From NCBI GenBank assembly GCA_027084145.1, contig JALWLM010000157.1, forward strand, positions 1 through 6,346: a stretch of DNA of 6,346 bases, in the 5' to 3' direction. The DNA is from Crocinitomicaceae bacterium (lineage in GTDB: Bacteria; Bacteroidota; Bacteroidia; Flavobacteriales_D; Crocinitomicaceae). The translations under genes and the position numbers were made by a program. The notes below the pieces were generated by a model. That model worked only from the letters and a program-made list of their open reading frames with translations. It had not been told where the DNA came from and made no database searches. Position 1 is the first letter of the stretch; every line of letters begins with the position of its first letter. This document shows positions 1 through 6,346 of the stretch, piece after piece.

Positions 1-820
1 CCTCTGCTAAATCGTAATCAAATTTTATTTTTAATCCTTGTTCTGCAGAACTGCCAAGAGTTGAGCTAACAATGTTTAACATTTTGTTTATTAAGTCTTC
101 ATTAGTAATTTTTGTTTTTATCGTATTTATCAAGTCAGTAATAGTTTTACCGCTTGAATTTTGTTTGGTAAATAATGAAGCTATTAATACTTTTTTATCT
201 TTTGGAGGCGTAAGTTGTTCTGAGGAAAAAATATGTATTCGTTCTAAAGTGCTGGAACTTTTTACTTCTACTTTTTCAACATCCGCATTAAAATCAAATT
301 TTTCATTTGGGTTGTTATGCCAGTAATTTAATAAAACACGGGGGGCTTTACTGTTAGAAATTAAAAATAATTCGCTCCATATTCCTTGAACAGTTTTGCT
401 TGGAGTTTTGGAAAGCGACCTAAATATTTCTATAAAATTTTTAAAAATATTAAATACCTCTCGTTGCGTTGGATTTTTCGAAAGTTGTTTAATTAAATTC
501 TCTGCAATACCAAAAAAATAATTCCTTAAGTGCACTTCTTTATCAGTGAATATAATAACAGAAAAATTATCATAATAAGATGTATCTGTTTCTGTTATTT
601 TACATTCTACATTGTGAGACAATTCGATATGCTTTAGTCTAACATTCTTTTGAGTCAAGAAAGTATTATCAGGAGTTGATTTAATCAATATTACCGGATT
701 TCCGATCGAATTAACTGCAATTCTTGCAAAAGGATAATGTTCAATTCTTTCTGCATTGTAAATAGTTTTACTTTTCTTTTGAGGAATTGTTAATGAATTG
801 TATTTTGCTTCTAAATTCAT
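1..820 (-). CDS. PD-(D/E)XK motif protein (DUF4420-type), 3' end cut by window edge
   Basis: This is probably the nuclease subunit of the defence operon. I translated it by hand from the ATG at 820-818; 273 codons stay open to the left edge, so the C-terminus and stop lie outside the window. The N-terminal ~140 residues have no motif I recognise. The core follows: a helix GIWSELFLI (146-154) whose Glu150 is the kind of conserved acidic residue found before the PD-(D/E)XK strand, then FDF (Asp176), then VEVKSSS with the catalytic-type Glu185-x-Lys187. RIHIFSSEQL (194-203) matches the R-x-H-x-F-S-x-x-Q-L signature I associate with DUF4420 (PF14390). The start overlaps the Z1 stop as ATGA, implying coupled translation. 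There is no clear Shine-Dalgarno sequence. In related operons this gene sits between the Z1 gene and an AIPR gene. Nuclease activity is inferred from fold and context. A short plus-strand reading frame over 72-326 is only an antisense shadow. Confidence 0.87.
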   Translation of the reverse strand, partial: MNLEAKYNSLTIPQKKSKTIYNAERIEHYPFARIAVNSIGNPVILIKSTPDNTFLTQKNVRLKHIELSHNVECKITETDTSYYDNFSVIIFTDKEVHLRNYFFGIAENLIKQLSKNPTQREVFNIFKNFIEIFRSLSKTPSKTVQGIWSELFLISNSKAPRVLLNYWHNNPNEKFDFNADVEKVEVKSSSTLERIHIFSSEQLTPPKDKKVLIASLFTKQNSSGKTITDLINTIKTKITNEDLINKMLNIVSSTLGSSAEQGLKIKFDYDLAE

Positions 821-3123
821 AGTCTGTTATCAGGTTGGCGAATTATATCCTTGCCAATATTTTCTGGTATCCAAATGGCAATTGATGGCACATCCGCATA
901 AATAATATTCCCTTTATCATCTTTAAGATTATTACCATCCTTGTCGGTTAACCGAAGACGGTGAATTTGAATCGTTAATTGATTTTCATCTCTTATATAC
1001 CTATCTCCAGGATAAATTTCTCCTCTGTTATATTTTTTTGTTTTTGTATTTGCACCTTGAAACAGTTGTTGAATTTCATTATTGTCATTTAGTTGACGTG
1101 CTCTAACAGTTTGAATGATTTCAGAGTCAGATTTTTCAGCACTCATAATGTATACTAAACAAGTTTCCTCACTATTTTCATTTAGAAATGAATTAATTAT
1201 TCCTCTTAAACTTGAAAATGTTTGGCTATCTGTTTCTTTTGTAAATTTTAATCTATTTAATAAGTATTGTAATGTGTCGCTCAATGGCAATTCAGCAACA
1301 AGATGTTTTTGTAACTCTGTTCGTTCATTGTGACCTTCATTTATATTAAAACTTTGGAAGTTACTATTAAAGAAATCATATATTATTTTTGAATTAAACT
1401 CAATCAAACTATCTGTATCGTGTGGCGCTTTTATGATAAACCATTCTGAACCGAAATAATCTCTATCTAGGCCATCATAAATAATATTTGGTCTTGTTAA
1501 TCTTAAAATTCTATCTTTAACAACTTCTCTTTCCCATTCGTTAAGATGTTTGTTGTTTAGATCATATTCTTCAAGACGCCTCCTTACATCTTCCTCGTGT
1601 TCAATAATGGCTCGATATGCATCAATATTGTTTTGGTCAAGCCAAACCCTACAAAAGCCAAGATAACTACCTTTATAACCAAAAAAACGAGCTCGCTGTA
1701 AAGTTGTGTCAACTTGACCAGTGGCCAAACTTCTGGGCATATAAGTAACTGTTAAACCTTCAACTGTAAAACCTCTATCCATTGCTTGACCTCCAACTAA
1801 AATCCAAGAATAGGATTCTCTCCAAGGAATTTCAGGAGTCCTACCCCTAGAAGCATTTACAAGTATTTTTCTGGTGTATTTTATAGCGTGAAGTAATCGA
1901 TTATCTTTAACAACCTCCTCATAAGGAATTAAATCTTGATTTGTGTTTTCTAAATCTTCATATGCAATTTTAAAATCTTTTATTAGTTCTTCGATTTCAT
2001 CTATGTCATTACTTTCCAACAACCTTGTCCAACTAGCTGTTACATCATTAACCCAATTGAAGTAGTCAGTATGATCAGCTGTCAACCTAGAGGGATGAAT
2101 TAACATAGACCGGTTAAATTGATTTTGTTGAATATCGCCAATTACTACGCCAATAAAAAATATTTGAAGTGCGTAAATCAAACTTTGAGGGGGTTCATTT
2201 ACAGAAACTTGATTAGTTGGAATTTCTTCAAACGGAATGGTTCTGATTAAATTCGGATTTTTAATAAAAAACTCTTTCCCTCCAGTATATCCATCTCCAG
2301 GTGTTAATAGTTTTATAAAATTTGGAGATAATCTGTCTAAAATATTAACAAATAAGTTAGCCTGTGGTGTTGCTGTATATTGCAAAAATGTGTGTTTTGG
2401 AAAGACTGAACGTAAATCATTAATTCTTCTATAAATTGTTGATGCTTCGCCTTCATTTACACCAAATCCAGCTCTTGCATTTGCCCTTCCTCTAGTGTTT
2501 AAACTGGCTTGATCGCTCTCATCATCTATGATTAAGGTAGGGACACCTTTCAAATCAATTGTTTGTAAAATATTTATCAGTTTTTGCAACCTGTGACTCT
2601 GTTTCATAACAGTAATCAGAACTGTAGAACACTTTTCTTTGGGTAGCGAATTGTCGCTCCATTTTTCAAGGCTATTTGAAATTGAATCAAGATGTGCTCT
2701 TGTTGAAGGATTACGCAAAAGGTTCCACTTTCTATCAAATCGAGAATCAATTCTCAAATCTTTTAACATTCTTTGATATGATTGTTCTGAAAGTGGTATT
2801 GATGTTCCCGCTATAATAATTATAATTTGGAAATTATTATCACGAGCTAGAGCAGTTAATGAAGTAAAAGAAAGGGTTTTCCCACTTTGCACATAACCTA
2901 ATACTAATCCTGTTTCTGTATCATCATCACTATTTGGATCAATGCACATTTCAAGAATTCGATATGTCTCATCAATTATTCTCTCTCCAGCCGTATTTAT
3001 ATTGCCATTTGCACCAACAAAACCTTTGTGTTTTATTAGTGTATCTATTTCTTCCCCTTGAAAAGGTTTCCATTTAGCATTATTTACATTGTAAATTCCC
3101 GTTATTTCAATTTCTTCTGCCAT
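817..3123 (-). CDS. Z1 domain-containing superfamily II helicase-like ATPase
   Basis: A 768-residue cytoplasmic ATPase of the Z1 family (PF10593), expected to couple ATP hydrolysis to movement on, or remodelling of, DNA during restriction. Visible motifs in order: Walker A GYVQSGKT (76-83, Lys82), with the Gln typical of Z1 proteins; a Walker B-type LIIDDESDQAS (198-207); motif III-like TATPQANLF (250-258); GGQAMDRGFTVEGL (444-457); and an arginine-finger region TTLQRARFFGYKGSY (473-487) with Arg477 and Arg479. The last ~265 residues follow the helicase core and have no motif I can name. No signal peptide or membrane segment is evident. The ATG lies 2 bases after the stop of the MORC-like ATPase gene, and the stop overlaps the next start as ATGA. 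No strong Shine-Dalgarno sequence is seen, so translation probably depends on coupling. Family assignment is firm; substrate and helicase activity are inferred, since Z1 proteins are poorly studied biochemically. Confidence 0.92.
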   Translation of the reverse strand: MAEEIEITGIYNVNNAKWKPFQGEEIDTLIKHKGFVGANGNINTAGERIIDETYRILEMCIDPNSDDDTETGLVLGYVQSGKTLSFTSLTALARDNNFQIIIIIAGTSIPLSEQSYQRMLKDLRIDSRFDRKWNLLRNPSTRAHLDSISNSLEKWSDNSLPKEKCSTVLITVMKQSHRLQKLINILQTIDLKGVPTLIIDDESDQASLNTRGRANARAGFGVNEGEASTIYRRINDLRSVFPKHTFLQYTATPQANLFVNILDRLSPNFIKLLTPGDGYTGGKEFFIKNPNLIRTIPFEEIPTNQVSVNEPPQSLIYALQIFFIGVVIGDIQQNQFNRSMLIHPSRLTADHTDYFNWVNDVTASWTRLLESNDIDEIEELIKDFKIAYEDLENTNQDLIPYEEVVKDNRLLHAIKYTRKILVNASRGRTPEIPWRESYSWILVGGQAMDRGFTVEGLTVTYMPRSLATGQVDTTLQRARFFGYKGSYLGFCRVWLDQNNIDAYRAIIEHEEDVRRRLEEYDLNNKHLNEWEREVVKDRILRLTRPNIIYDGLDRDYFGSEWFIIKAPHDTDSLIEFNSKIIYDFFNSNFQSFNINEGHNERTELQKHLVAELPLSDTLQYLLNRLKFTKETDSQTFSSLRGIINSFLNENSEETCLVYIMSAEKSDSEIIQTVRARQLNDNNEIQQLFQGANTKTKKYNRGEIYPGDRYIRDENQLTIQIHRLRLTDKDGNNLKDDKGNIIYADVPSIAIWIPENIGKDIIRQPDNRL

Positions 3124-3125
3124 AA

Positions 3126-4655
3126 TTATGACGATATTTTTGTTATCAACTCATTAAAATTTCTTCTAATTTCTCCTTGGGTTTTAGCACCACTTTCTTT
3201 TGCAATTATTTCAGCCAATCCCATTGCAGCAGCCATTCTTAATATAGGCTCAATCTTTTGATTATCAACACCTGCAAACTGCACCATAAAAGGGTGGGTT
3301 AACGATAGTCGAATTCCGACATATCTATGATCTGAAGATAGGTTGTCAGGTGCTAAATGTTTTCCAACTTCAAGCAACTCTGAAAGAGAAGGATCATAAG
3401 ATAGCTCAATAAATATTTTCCAATCTGTTCTATTAAAATTTACCAAAAACTCCTTCCTAATTGATTTATCAGTTGGAATTAATTCTGATTCTGAGATTTG
3501 TTTTTCTTGGCTGTTATCAAAAGTTTCTTGTATTGCTTGTGGAGCCTTTTCTTCAAAATCTTTAGCTGTATTTGATAGAGCTTTATTTCCAGATTTTTTA
3601 TAATCTTTAGAACTTGCCCGAACCCTGTATTCTTCTGCCTGTTTTAAAAGAGGAAAATCTTTATGACTTAGCTCATCTCTCAGTATTTTTAAAAATAAAT
3701 CTAAATTTTCATCCCACTGAATTCCTTTTTTTGTAAAAGAAACATCAAAGCCTTCTAAGTGTAATTCCCCAAAAACTCTTTGGTAACGAAAGCTATTAGG
3801 ACCTCCAAAAATAAATTCCGGTCTAAATCCATTATCGAAACTTCCTTCAATCACTCTACCTCTACGAAACAAAGCAAATCCAGCTTCTGATGTTGAACCT
3901 TTTTCTCTAATGGCAACAAAACCTCTAACACTTAACCCTTCTTCAATTGGAAAATCAATTTCTCGTTTCCAATAAATAGGTTCACCTTCTGGCTTATTGT
4001 AAATGGGTGCTGTAAGTATTTTGGGTTCAGTAAATTTTAGTTCTGTATTGTCTACAATTAGTTTTAATACACCATTTCTTATAAATTCACGATAAATACT
4101 AGTAAGATGCGATTTAACTTTTCCTATTCCTCTACGTCTTGGCATCTTATTGACATTATTCAATTCAATAATTGTGTAATGATGGTTTTTATCAACATCC
4201 CTTGTTGTAAATTCTAGTTCTTCAATTTTGTCCTCAAATATTTGATTCATATCAAATTTGATAGTGCGTTCAAATGGTTCATTTAATGCTGTTGTCCTAA
4301 CAATCCATATATCTGAAAACCAGCAAGCAGCAGATTTCATCCCCATCCCAAATTCCGATAAACCAGATGTGTCTGGTGGTATCTCAGCAGCTCTAAAAGC
4401 TCTTGCATAATTTTCTTTTTCAATACCTCCAGCATTGTCTCTAATTGTTATTTTATTATCTGCATCATTTATTTCTATTCTTACCTCAAGTTGAAAATCA
4501 TCTCCGTGCAATTTTTTTAACTCTTTTTCTTTTGCTTGATAACTTGCAATAGAATTATCAACAAACTCCGCTAATGCAAACCACGTTTCGTATTCCAAAA
4601 ACCGCAGAACTGATAGAACTGACACATTAGGTCTTATATTTACTTTACTGTTCAT
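3126..4655 (-). CDS. MORC/MutL-like GHKL-S5 ATPase of a restriction-modification system
   Basis: A 509-residue ATPase of the GHKL (gyrase, Hsp90, histidine kinase, MutL) superfamily, likely to dimerise on ATP binding and clamp or remodel DNA. Motif I is ALAEFVDNSIAS (27-38), with Glu30 as the probable catalytic base and Asn34 for Mg2+. Motif II is RDNAGG (72-77). Motif III is the glycine lid GLSEFGMGMKSAA (98-110). A second domain (about 215-325) looks like an S5 fold: RRGRVIEG (264-271) and SFTKKGIQWD (306-315), where Lys309/Lys310 matches the phosphate-contacting lysine of MutL and MORC. The C-terminal ~165 residues are unassigned; I see no DQHA-type MutL endonuclease motif and no histidine-kinase H-box. 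The start overlaps the methyltransferase stop as ATGA. Generic pipelines would call it 'ATP-binding protein'; the operon partners point to the prokaryotic MORC group rather than mismatch-repair MutL or HtpG. Confidence 0.9.
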   Translation of the reverse strand: MNSKVNIRPNVSVLSVLRFLEYETWFALAEFVDNSIASYQAKEKELKKLHGDDFQLEVRIEINDADNKITIRDNAGGIEKENYARAFRAAEIPPDTSGLSEFGMGMKSAACWFSDIWIVRTTALNEPFERTIKFDMNQIFEDKIEELEFTTRDVDKNHHYTIIELNNVNKMPRRRGIGKVKSHLTSIYREFIRNGVLKLIVDNTELKFTEPKILTAPIYNKPEGEPIYWKREIDFPIEEGLSVRGFVAIREKGSTSEAGFALFRRGRVIEGSFDNGFRPEFIFGGPNSFRYQRVFGELHLEGFDVSFTKKGIQWDENLDLFLKILRDELSHKDFPLLKQAEEYRVRASSKDYKKSGNKALSNTAKDFEEKAPQAIQETFDNSQEKQISESELIPTDKSIRKEFLVNFNRTDWKIFIELSYDPSLSELLEVGKHLAPDNLSSDHRYVGIRLSLTHPFMVQFAGVDNQKIEPILRMAAAMGLAEIIAKESGAKTQGEIRRNFNELITKISS

Positions 4656-5989
4656 ACTTTAGCAACTACTTTTTTCTCAATTCCATTTAATTTATGAGAG
4701 TATCCATTAATCCTTTTTTTTGTGTCGTCTTCTTTAATAAGTTCTTTGGCAATTAGTTCAACAATGTGAGCATTAACCGCATTACCTAAAGCCCTAAAAG
4801 CAGCATTGTCATTTTCAGGCAGTTTTAATCCTTCAAGAGATTGCAATTTTAAACCTTCACTTTGTGAGATATATCTTTTTTCCCACCCAATTATGGGTTT
4901 CTGAGTGTTTGTACAGACTAACGAAGGAAAGAAATTAGCCTTTTTTACTCGAATTCCTGAAGCTCTAAACTGAAGTAAATAATTGTAAATGTTTCGTTCA
5001 GAATCTCCTACATTCCATTCTAATTTTTGCCAACTTTGAGATGGCAGTTTTGCAATCTTTTTTACAACAGTTTCAATGTATTTTTTATTATTAAGATAAA
5101 ACTCTCTATTTTTTCTAATATAGTTCTTTTTCCATTCAGGAAACTTTTTTGTAACTCTGGCATAAGATGGTAAATTTTCTCTAATTTCTTTTCTAGACAT
5201 ACCTTCTAAAGGAATTCCAAAATTTCCTTTATATTTTGAAAGTTCCTTGACTGATAATTTTTCCGGAAAAGTATCCTCAAATGGATATGTTGCACCAAAT
5301 TCCATACTCCATATTGGAAATCCAGGTATTTGAATATGACTTGGAATGCTTTGAATAAATTCTTGCCAAATATCTAAGCATTCAATATTTGGTTCTGCAA
5401 GTTTTTTCCCTTTATCACTTGAAATATAACTCTCGATATCAACATTGTCTATTTTGTGCTTATCAATATTTTCAAATGAAAAGTGCTCTAGACCTGTAAG
5501 TGATCCAACAATAAATATGCGTTTTCTGTGTTGTGGAATTCCAAAGTCTTGAGGTGAATATATTTTGTGGTCAACTTTATAGCCAAGTCTACTTAATTCC
5601 GCTTGCATATATTCCCACGTGGCTTCGTTGTCGTGTTTTGCTATGAAAGGAACATTTTCAAGGATAAAGTATTTTGGAGTTCTAAACTCTAGAATCTTAG
5701 TTATTTCATCAAATAGAGTTCCTCGGTCATCTTCTCTTCCAAGTTGTTTGCCTGCTTTTGAAAAAGGTTGACAGGGAAATCCAGCACACAATATATCGTG
5801 TTCGGGTATTATATTGATTTCTTTTTCCACTATTCTTTTTATATCCCCTTTTGCTTCAATTCCCCAATTCTTTTCATATAATTGACGGAGAGTTATATCA
5901 AGTTCACTCGCAAATACACACTCGTGACCAAGTTTAGATAAAGCTTTATGAAAGCCTCCAAGACCTGCGAATAAATCAATAAATTTCAT
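4652..5989 (-). CDS. dcm: DNA (cytosine-5-)-methyltransferase
   Basis: Transfers a methyl group from S-adenosylmethionine to C5 of cytosine in a specific site, giving self-protection to the linked restriction machinery. All main C5-MTase motifs are intact in 445 residues: motif I FIDLFAGLGGFHKAL (3-17) for SAM binding; motif IV GFPCQPFSKAG (70-80) with catalytic Cys73; motif VI ENV (111-113); motif VIII QHRKRIFIVGS (153-163); a motif IX-like stretch from Arg372 to Gln383; and motif X RALGNAVNAHIV (399-410). About 200 residues between motifs VIII and IX form the target-recognition region, so the recognised sequence cannot be predicted. About 35 residues follow motif X. The ATG is well supported: motif I begins at residue 3, and an in-frame TGA lies 7 codons upstream. 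The leader just upstream is A/T-rich without a clear Shine-Dalgarno sequence. Being first in the operon favours modification before restriction. The symbol is the generic name for the enzyme class and does not imply orthology to E. coli Dcm. Confidence 0.95.
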   Translation of the reverse strand: MKFIDLFAGLGGFHKALSKLGHECVFASELDITLRQLYEKNWGIEAKGDIKRIVEKEINIIPEHDILCAGFPCQPFSKAGKQLGREDDRGTLFDEITKILEFRTPKYFILENVPFIAKHDNEATWEYMQAELSRLGYKVDHKIYSPQDFGIPQHRKRIFIVGSLTGLEHFSFENIDKHKIDNVDIESYISSDKGKKLAEPNIECLDIWQEFIQSIPSHIQIPGFPIWSMEFGATYPFEDTFPEKLSVKELSKYKGNFGIPLEGMSRKEIRENLPSYARVTKKFPEWKKNYIRKNREFYLNNKKYIETVVKKIAKLPSQSWQKLEWNVGDSERNIYNYLLQFRASGIRVKKANFFPSLVCTNTQKPIIGWEKRYISQSEGLKLQSLEGLKLPENDNAAFRALGNAVNAHIVELIAKELIKEDDTKKRINGYSHKLNGIEKKVVAKV

Positions 5990-6041
5990 ATAAAATCTTT
6001 TTAATCATTTTACAATGTATTCTTTCTTTTGCGTTGGCAAA

Positions 6042-6103
6042 AAATAGCTCTTTTGGTTTTTTCGGGTTCGCAAGTGTGTCGGCAAAAACCAAATGTGCTA
6101 TTT
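6042..6103. repeat. Long imperfect inverted repeat (hairpin) in the operon leader
   Basis: The arms 6042-6061 and 6084-6103 are reverse complements over 18 of 20 positions, around a 22-base loop. The stem pairs AAATAGC with GCTATTT at its base and GGTTTTT with AAAAACC near the loop. On the minus strand the second arm ends in a run of six T (GCTATTTTTTG), so transcripts arriving from upstream could terminate here, although the stem is A/T-rich and the T-run partly overlaps it. It lies about 50 bases before the methyltransferase start. A terminator, an attenuator-like leader, or a dispersed palindromic repeat would all fit. The pairing is seen directly; the role is unknown. Confidence 0.6.
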
Positions 6104-6173
6104 GTGCGTGGGCTTTTCATTTCAATATTTTCTTGTAGCAAATTTGTCATTCTATTTTGTTTCTCCTGCTTGT

Positions 6174-6307
6174 GCCTAACGGTCTAGTATAACGCTTTCG
6201 TTGCGTTTGTTCGGCACTAAGATAGCAAAAAAAACCGAACTTCGGCTTGCGGGCGTATTTTTCCGAAGGAAAAATCCGGACGCAATGAGCGTTATATTTT
6301 GTTACCA
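6174..6307 (-). repeat. Large imperfect palindrome with integron attC-like layout
   Basis: Read on the minus strand, the element begins with TGGTAAC (6307-6301) and ends with GTTAGGC (6180-6174). The latter fits the GTTRRRY core at which integron integrases recombine. Inside these boxes, 6188-6196 (TATAACGCT) and 6288-6296 are a perfect 9-base inverted repeat, and TTGCG (6201-6205) pairs with CGCAA (6281-6285) after a small internal bulge. Nested in the centre are GTTCGG/CCGAAC (6209-6214 with 6235-6240) and a perfect 8-base hairpin (6257-6264 with 6268-6275, 3-base loop). The total of 134 bases is within the usual attC size range. Against this, TGGTAAC matches RYYYAAC only at its last four positions, the spacers are unequal, and no integrase or second cassette is visible. 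It could instead be a dispersed chromosomal palindrome. Confidence 0.4.
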
Positions 6308-6346
6308 TTTGCTACGCCACGTGTTGCTGCTCACGTTCTGCCATTT

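Larger units (their letters stand above)
5990..6346. other. Intergenic region upstream of the operon, with palindromes and no convincing gene
   Basis: This stretch must carry the operon promoter unless transcription enters from outside the window. I could not find a good Bacteroidota-type promoter (TTG plus TAnnTTTG at proper spacing): the nearest candidate, TATTTTTTG on the minus strand (6046-6038), has one base too many and its upstream TTG is too distant. Two structured elements dominate and are listed separately. A 46-codon minus-strand reading frame (6150-6010) has AGGAG 12 bases before its ATG, but it runs through both arms of a hairpin and resembles no protein I know. At the right edge, minus-strand codons from 6346 run to a TAA at 6304-6302 and could be the tail of an upstream gene, but 14 codons are too few to judge. 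The last ~170 bases look richer in G+C than the operon. Confidence 0.7.

Noticed and set aside
72..326. 84-codon plus-strand reading frame with a hydrophobic start
   Set aside because: It is antisense to the PD-(D/E)XK gene, whose catalytic core (Glu185-x-Lys187 and the R-x-H motif) is encoded on the minus strand here. The hydrophobicity comes from A/T-rich reverse codons.
1115..1333. 72-codon plus-strand reading frame
   Set aside because: Shadow of the Z1 gene C-terminal region; no start signal and no protein similarity that I recognise.
2237..2434. 65-codon plus-strand reading frame
   Set aside because: Antisense to the Z1 helicase core around the TATPQANLF motif; no independent support.
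3058..3261. 67-codon plus-strand reading frame spanning the Z1/ATPase junction
   Set aside because: It covers the end of one well-supported gene and the start of another on the opposite strand; no ribosome site or motif.
3126..4655. Reading the GHKL gene as a two-component sensor kinase or HtpG chaperone
   Set aside because: No H-box, transmembrane or sensor domain and no Hsp90 middle domain; the S5-like lysine motif and the Z1/methyltransferase neighbours fit the MORC-like group better.
6038..6046. TATTTTTTG on the minus strand as a Bacteroidota -7 box
   Set aside because: One extra base compared with TAnnTTTG, and the nearest upstream TTG is 24 bases away. It also lies inside the hairpin arm, so a promoter call is not supported.
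6189..6194. TATACT-like -10 box on the minus strand near the attC-like stem (GTTATACTAG)
   Set aside because: No matching -35 sequence at 16-18 bases upstream, and the bases are explained by the palindrome stem.
1..6346. CRISPR array, tRNA or rRNA
   Set aside because: No regularly spaced direct repeats and no cloverleaf or rRNA-like segments were seen on either strand; nearly all of the window is occupied by the four genes.

Overview
The window is AT-rich DNA holding one tightly packed operon, read leftwards on the minus strand. The AT-rich codons, uniform ATG starts, poor Shine-Dalgarno sequences and a palindrome-rich intergenic stretch suggest a member of the Bacteroidota. That assignment is an inference; no rRNA or core gene confirms it.

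In transcription order (right to left) the operon encodes: (1) a C5-cytosine DNA methyltransferase, 5989-4652; (2) a GHKL/S5 ATPase of the prokaryotic MORC/MutL-like type, 4655-3126; (3) a Z1-domain superfamily II helicase-like ATPase, 3123-817; and (4) a PD-(D/E)XK nuclease-fold protein of the DUF4420 type. Gene 4 starts at 820 and runs off the left edge with 273 codons visible. The junctions are ATGA overlaps (genes 1/2 and 3/4) or a 2-base gap (genes 2/3), so the four products are probably made together. This gene set matches the MORC-like restriction-modification systems described computationally by Iyer, Abhiman and Aravind in 2008. In those systems an AIPR-family gene often follows the nuclease-fold gene. 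If present here, it lies beyond the left edge.

Likely division of labour (inference): the methyltransferase marks self DNA. The MORC-like ATPase may clamp or remodel DNA, the Z1 protein may translocate or remodel it using ATP, and the PD-(D/E)XK protein is the candidate nuclease. All catalytic motifs that can be checked look intact, so the system appears functional.

The right end (5990-6346) has no convincing gene. It holds a long imperfect hairpin close to the methyltransferase start and, further upstream, a 134-base imperfect palindrome. The latter has an integron attC-like layout, including a GTTAGGC box oriented with the operon. These elements may reflect how the defence module was acquired or how it is insulated, and they are the least explained part of the window.
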